Below are positions 11,978 to 12,507 of a stretch of DNA of 12,507 nt, one piece after another (the stretch's first letter is position 1; the number at the start of each line of letters is the position of its first letter). This DNA is from Chryseobacterium sp. (GTDB lineage: Bacteria; Bacteroidota; Bacteroidia; Flavobacteriales; Weeksellaceae): NCBI GenBank assembly GCA_017989575.1, contig JAGNPP010000048.1, forward strand, positions 1 through 12,507, in the 5' to 3' direction. The notes under the pieces are model-generated. The model was not told the origin of the DNA. It made no database searches and worked only from the letters and a program-made list of their open reading frames with translations. Made by a program: the position numbers and the translations under genes.

Positions 11978-12507
11978 CTACTGGATCTTCAGTGAGAATA
12001 ATTTTTTCTCTTCCAAATATGCTTCAAGCAGATCATTTTCAGAAACTTTCCCTACACCTTTTGGGGTTCCCGTGAAAATCAAATCGCCAACTCTCAAAGT
12101 GAAATATTGAGAAGCAAAAGCGATAATATCTTCCGGACTGAATATCATATCCTTCGTATTTCCATCTTGAACTTTCTCATTGTTCTTGGTTAATGAAAAA
12201 CCGAGGTTCTTCAAATCATAATTCTTTTTCGGTTCAAAATCAGAAACCACTGCTGATCCATCAAACCCTTTCGCCAATTCCCAAGGCAACCCTTTTTCTT
12301 TTAATTTGGTTTGAAGGTCTCTAGCTGTAAAATCTAGTCCTAAACCAATCTCGTCATAATGGTTTCCAGCATTTTCTTTCTGAATATATTTTCCACCTTT
12401 TGAGATTTTCAAAACCACTTCCAATTCGTAATGTATGTCATCAGAAAATTCAGGAATGTAGAAATCTGAACCTTTTTTCAAGACAGCTGTGTCGGGTTTC
12501 ATAAAAA
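11978..12507 (-). CDS. Fumarylacetoacetate hydrolase family protein (N-terminus outside the window)
   Basis: The visible 176 or so codons cover most of a small FAH-fold enzyme of the YcgM/FAHD1 type. Counting from the Met at 12502, metal ligands are expected at Glu26 and Glu28 (HYELEVVL) and Asp57 (LGLDFTARD); Lys78 in WELAKGFD and the closing GDLIFTGTPKGVG loop are also conserved. Relatives hydrolyse or decarboxylate acylpyruvates and oxaloacetate using Mg2+ or Mn2+; the substrate here is not known. The first Met is probably internal: relatives have about 25-30 residues before it, ending (V/I)(I/L)F(M/I)KP(D/E)TA, and the base run before this ATG reads TTT (Phe) in frame. So the gene very likely continues past the right edge. 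The universal stress protein lies downstream on the same strand. Confidence 0.88.
   Translation of the reverse strand, partial: FMKPDTAVLKKGSDFYIPEFSDDIHYELEVVLKISKGGKYIQKENAGNHYDEIGLGLDFTARDLQTKLKEKGLPWELAKGFDGSAVVSDFEPKKNYDLKNLGFSLTKNNEKVQDGNTKDMIFSPEDIIAFASQYFTLRVGDLIFTGTPKGVGKVSENDLLEAYLEEKKLFSLKIQ

Noticed and set aside
1..12507. Possible mobile element, CRISPR array, toxin-antitoxin pair, phage genes, tRNA or riboswitch
   Set aside because: I found no transposase or integrase motifs, no regularly spaced direct repeats with spacers, no cloverleaf sequence and no long structured leader. All gaps are 174 bp or shorter and mostly AT-rich.

Overview
The window looks like ordinary chromosomal backbone from a low-GC member of the Flavobacteriia, most likely the Weeksellaceae (Chryseobacterium, Epilithonimonas and relatives). 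Several things point there: a GLPGLI-family secreted protein, DUF6427/DUF6341-type and DUF3109-type proteins, signal peptides ending in ...AQ, A-rich leaders in place of Shine-Dalgarno sequences, and promoter cores of the Bacteroidetes form TAnnTTTG with a TTG about 20 bases upstream. The genus is inferred from family content; no marker gene is present.

Left part (1-5370): the tail of a possible FAD-dependent oxidoreductase meets a leftward group without spare bases. That group, read right to left, is a TonB-dependent siderophore receptor (751 aa), a short PepSY-type membrane protein with three membrane segments, and a VOC/glyoxalase-fold protein. The receptor has a Bacteroidetes-type promoter and a 23-bp Fur-like dyad just upstream of it, so iron-responsive control is likely. 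A hairpin with a T-run lies between the receptor and the PepSY gene and may set how much of the message reads on. Upstream of the receptor promoter ends a leftward Uup-like ABC-F ATPase gene with two ATPase domains and a C-terminal coiled coil.

Middle part (5371-9543): most of the genes here encode exported proteins. They are a GLPGLI protein, a secreted alpha/beta hydrolase with an intact Ser-Asp-His triad, a membrane-anchored GH25 lysozyme-like enzyme on the opposite strand (its stop codon overlaps that of the hydrolase), a small Lys/Ala/Gly-rich protein made of eight 11-residue repeats, and a Met-rich LolA-fold-like protein. Clear intrinsic terminators follow the last two.

Right part (9544-12507): DUF3109 and DUF6427 genes form a leftward pair. 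A small DUF6341-like membrane protein diverges from them with only 42 bp between start codons, and the promoter cores of the two directions lie side by side there. A strong hairpin terminator separates this from a leftward universal stress protein and, upstream of it, a fumarylacetoacetate-hydrolase-family enzyme whose N-terminus lies outside the window.

I see no complete undescribed defence or mobile system, and no RNA genes, CRISPR arrays, insertion sequences or phage genes. The most interesting items are the exported 11-residue-repeat protein, which resembles group 3 LEA proteins and synucleins in design; a 7-nt periodic degenerate repeat that appears both in an intergenic gap and inside the ABC-F linker; and the dyad, promoter and hairpin layout around the siderophore receptor. 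No intergenic stretch exceeds 300 bases; the largest is 174 bp, between the ABC-F and GLPGLI genes.
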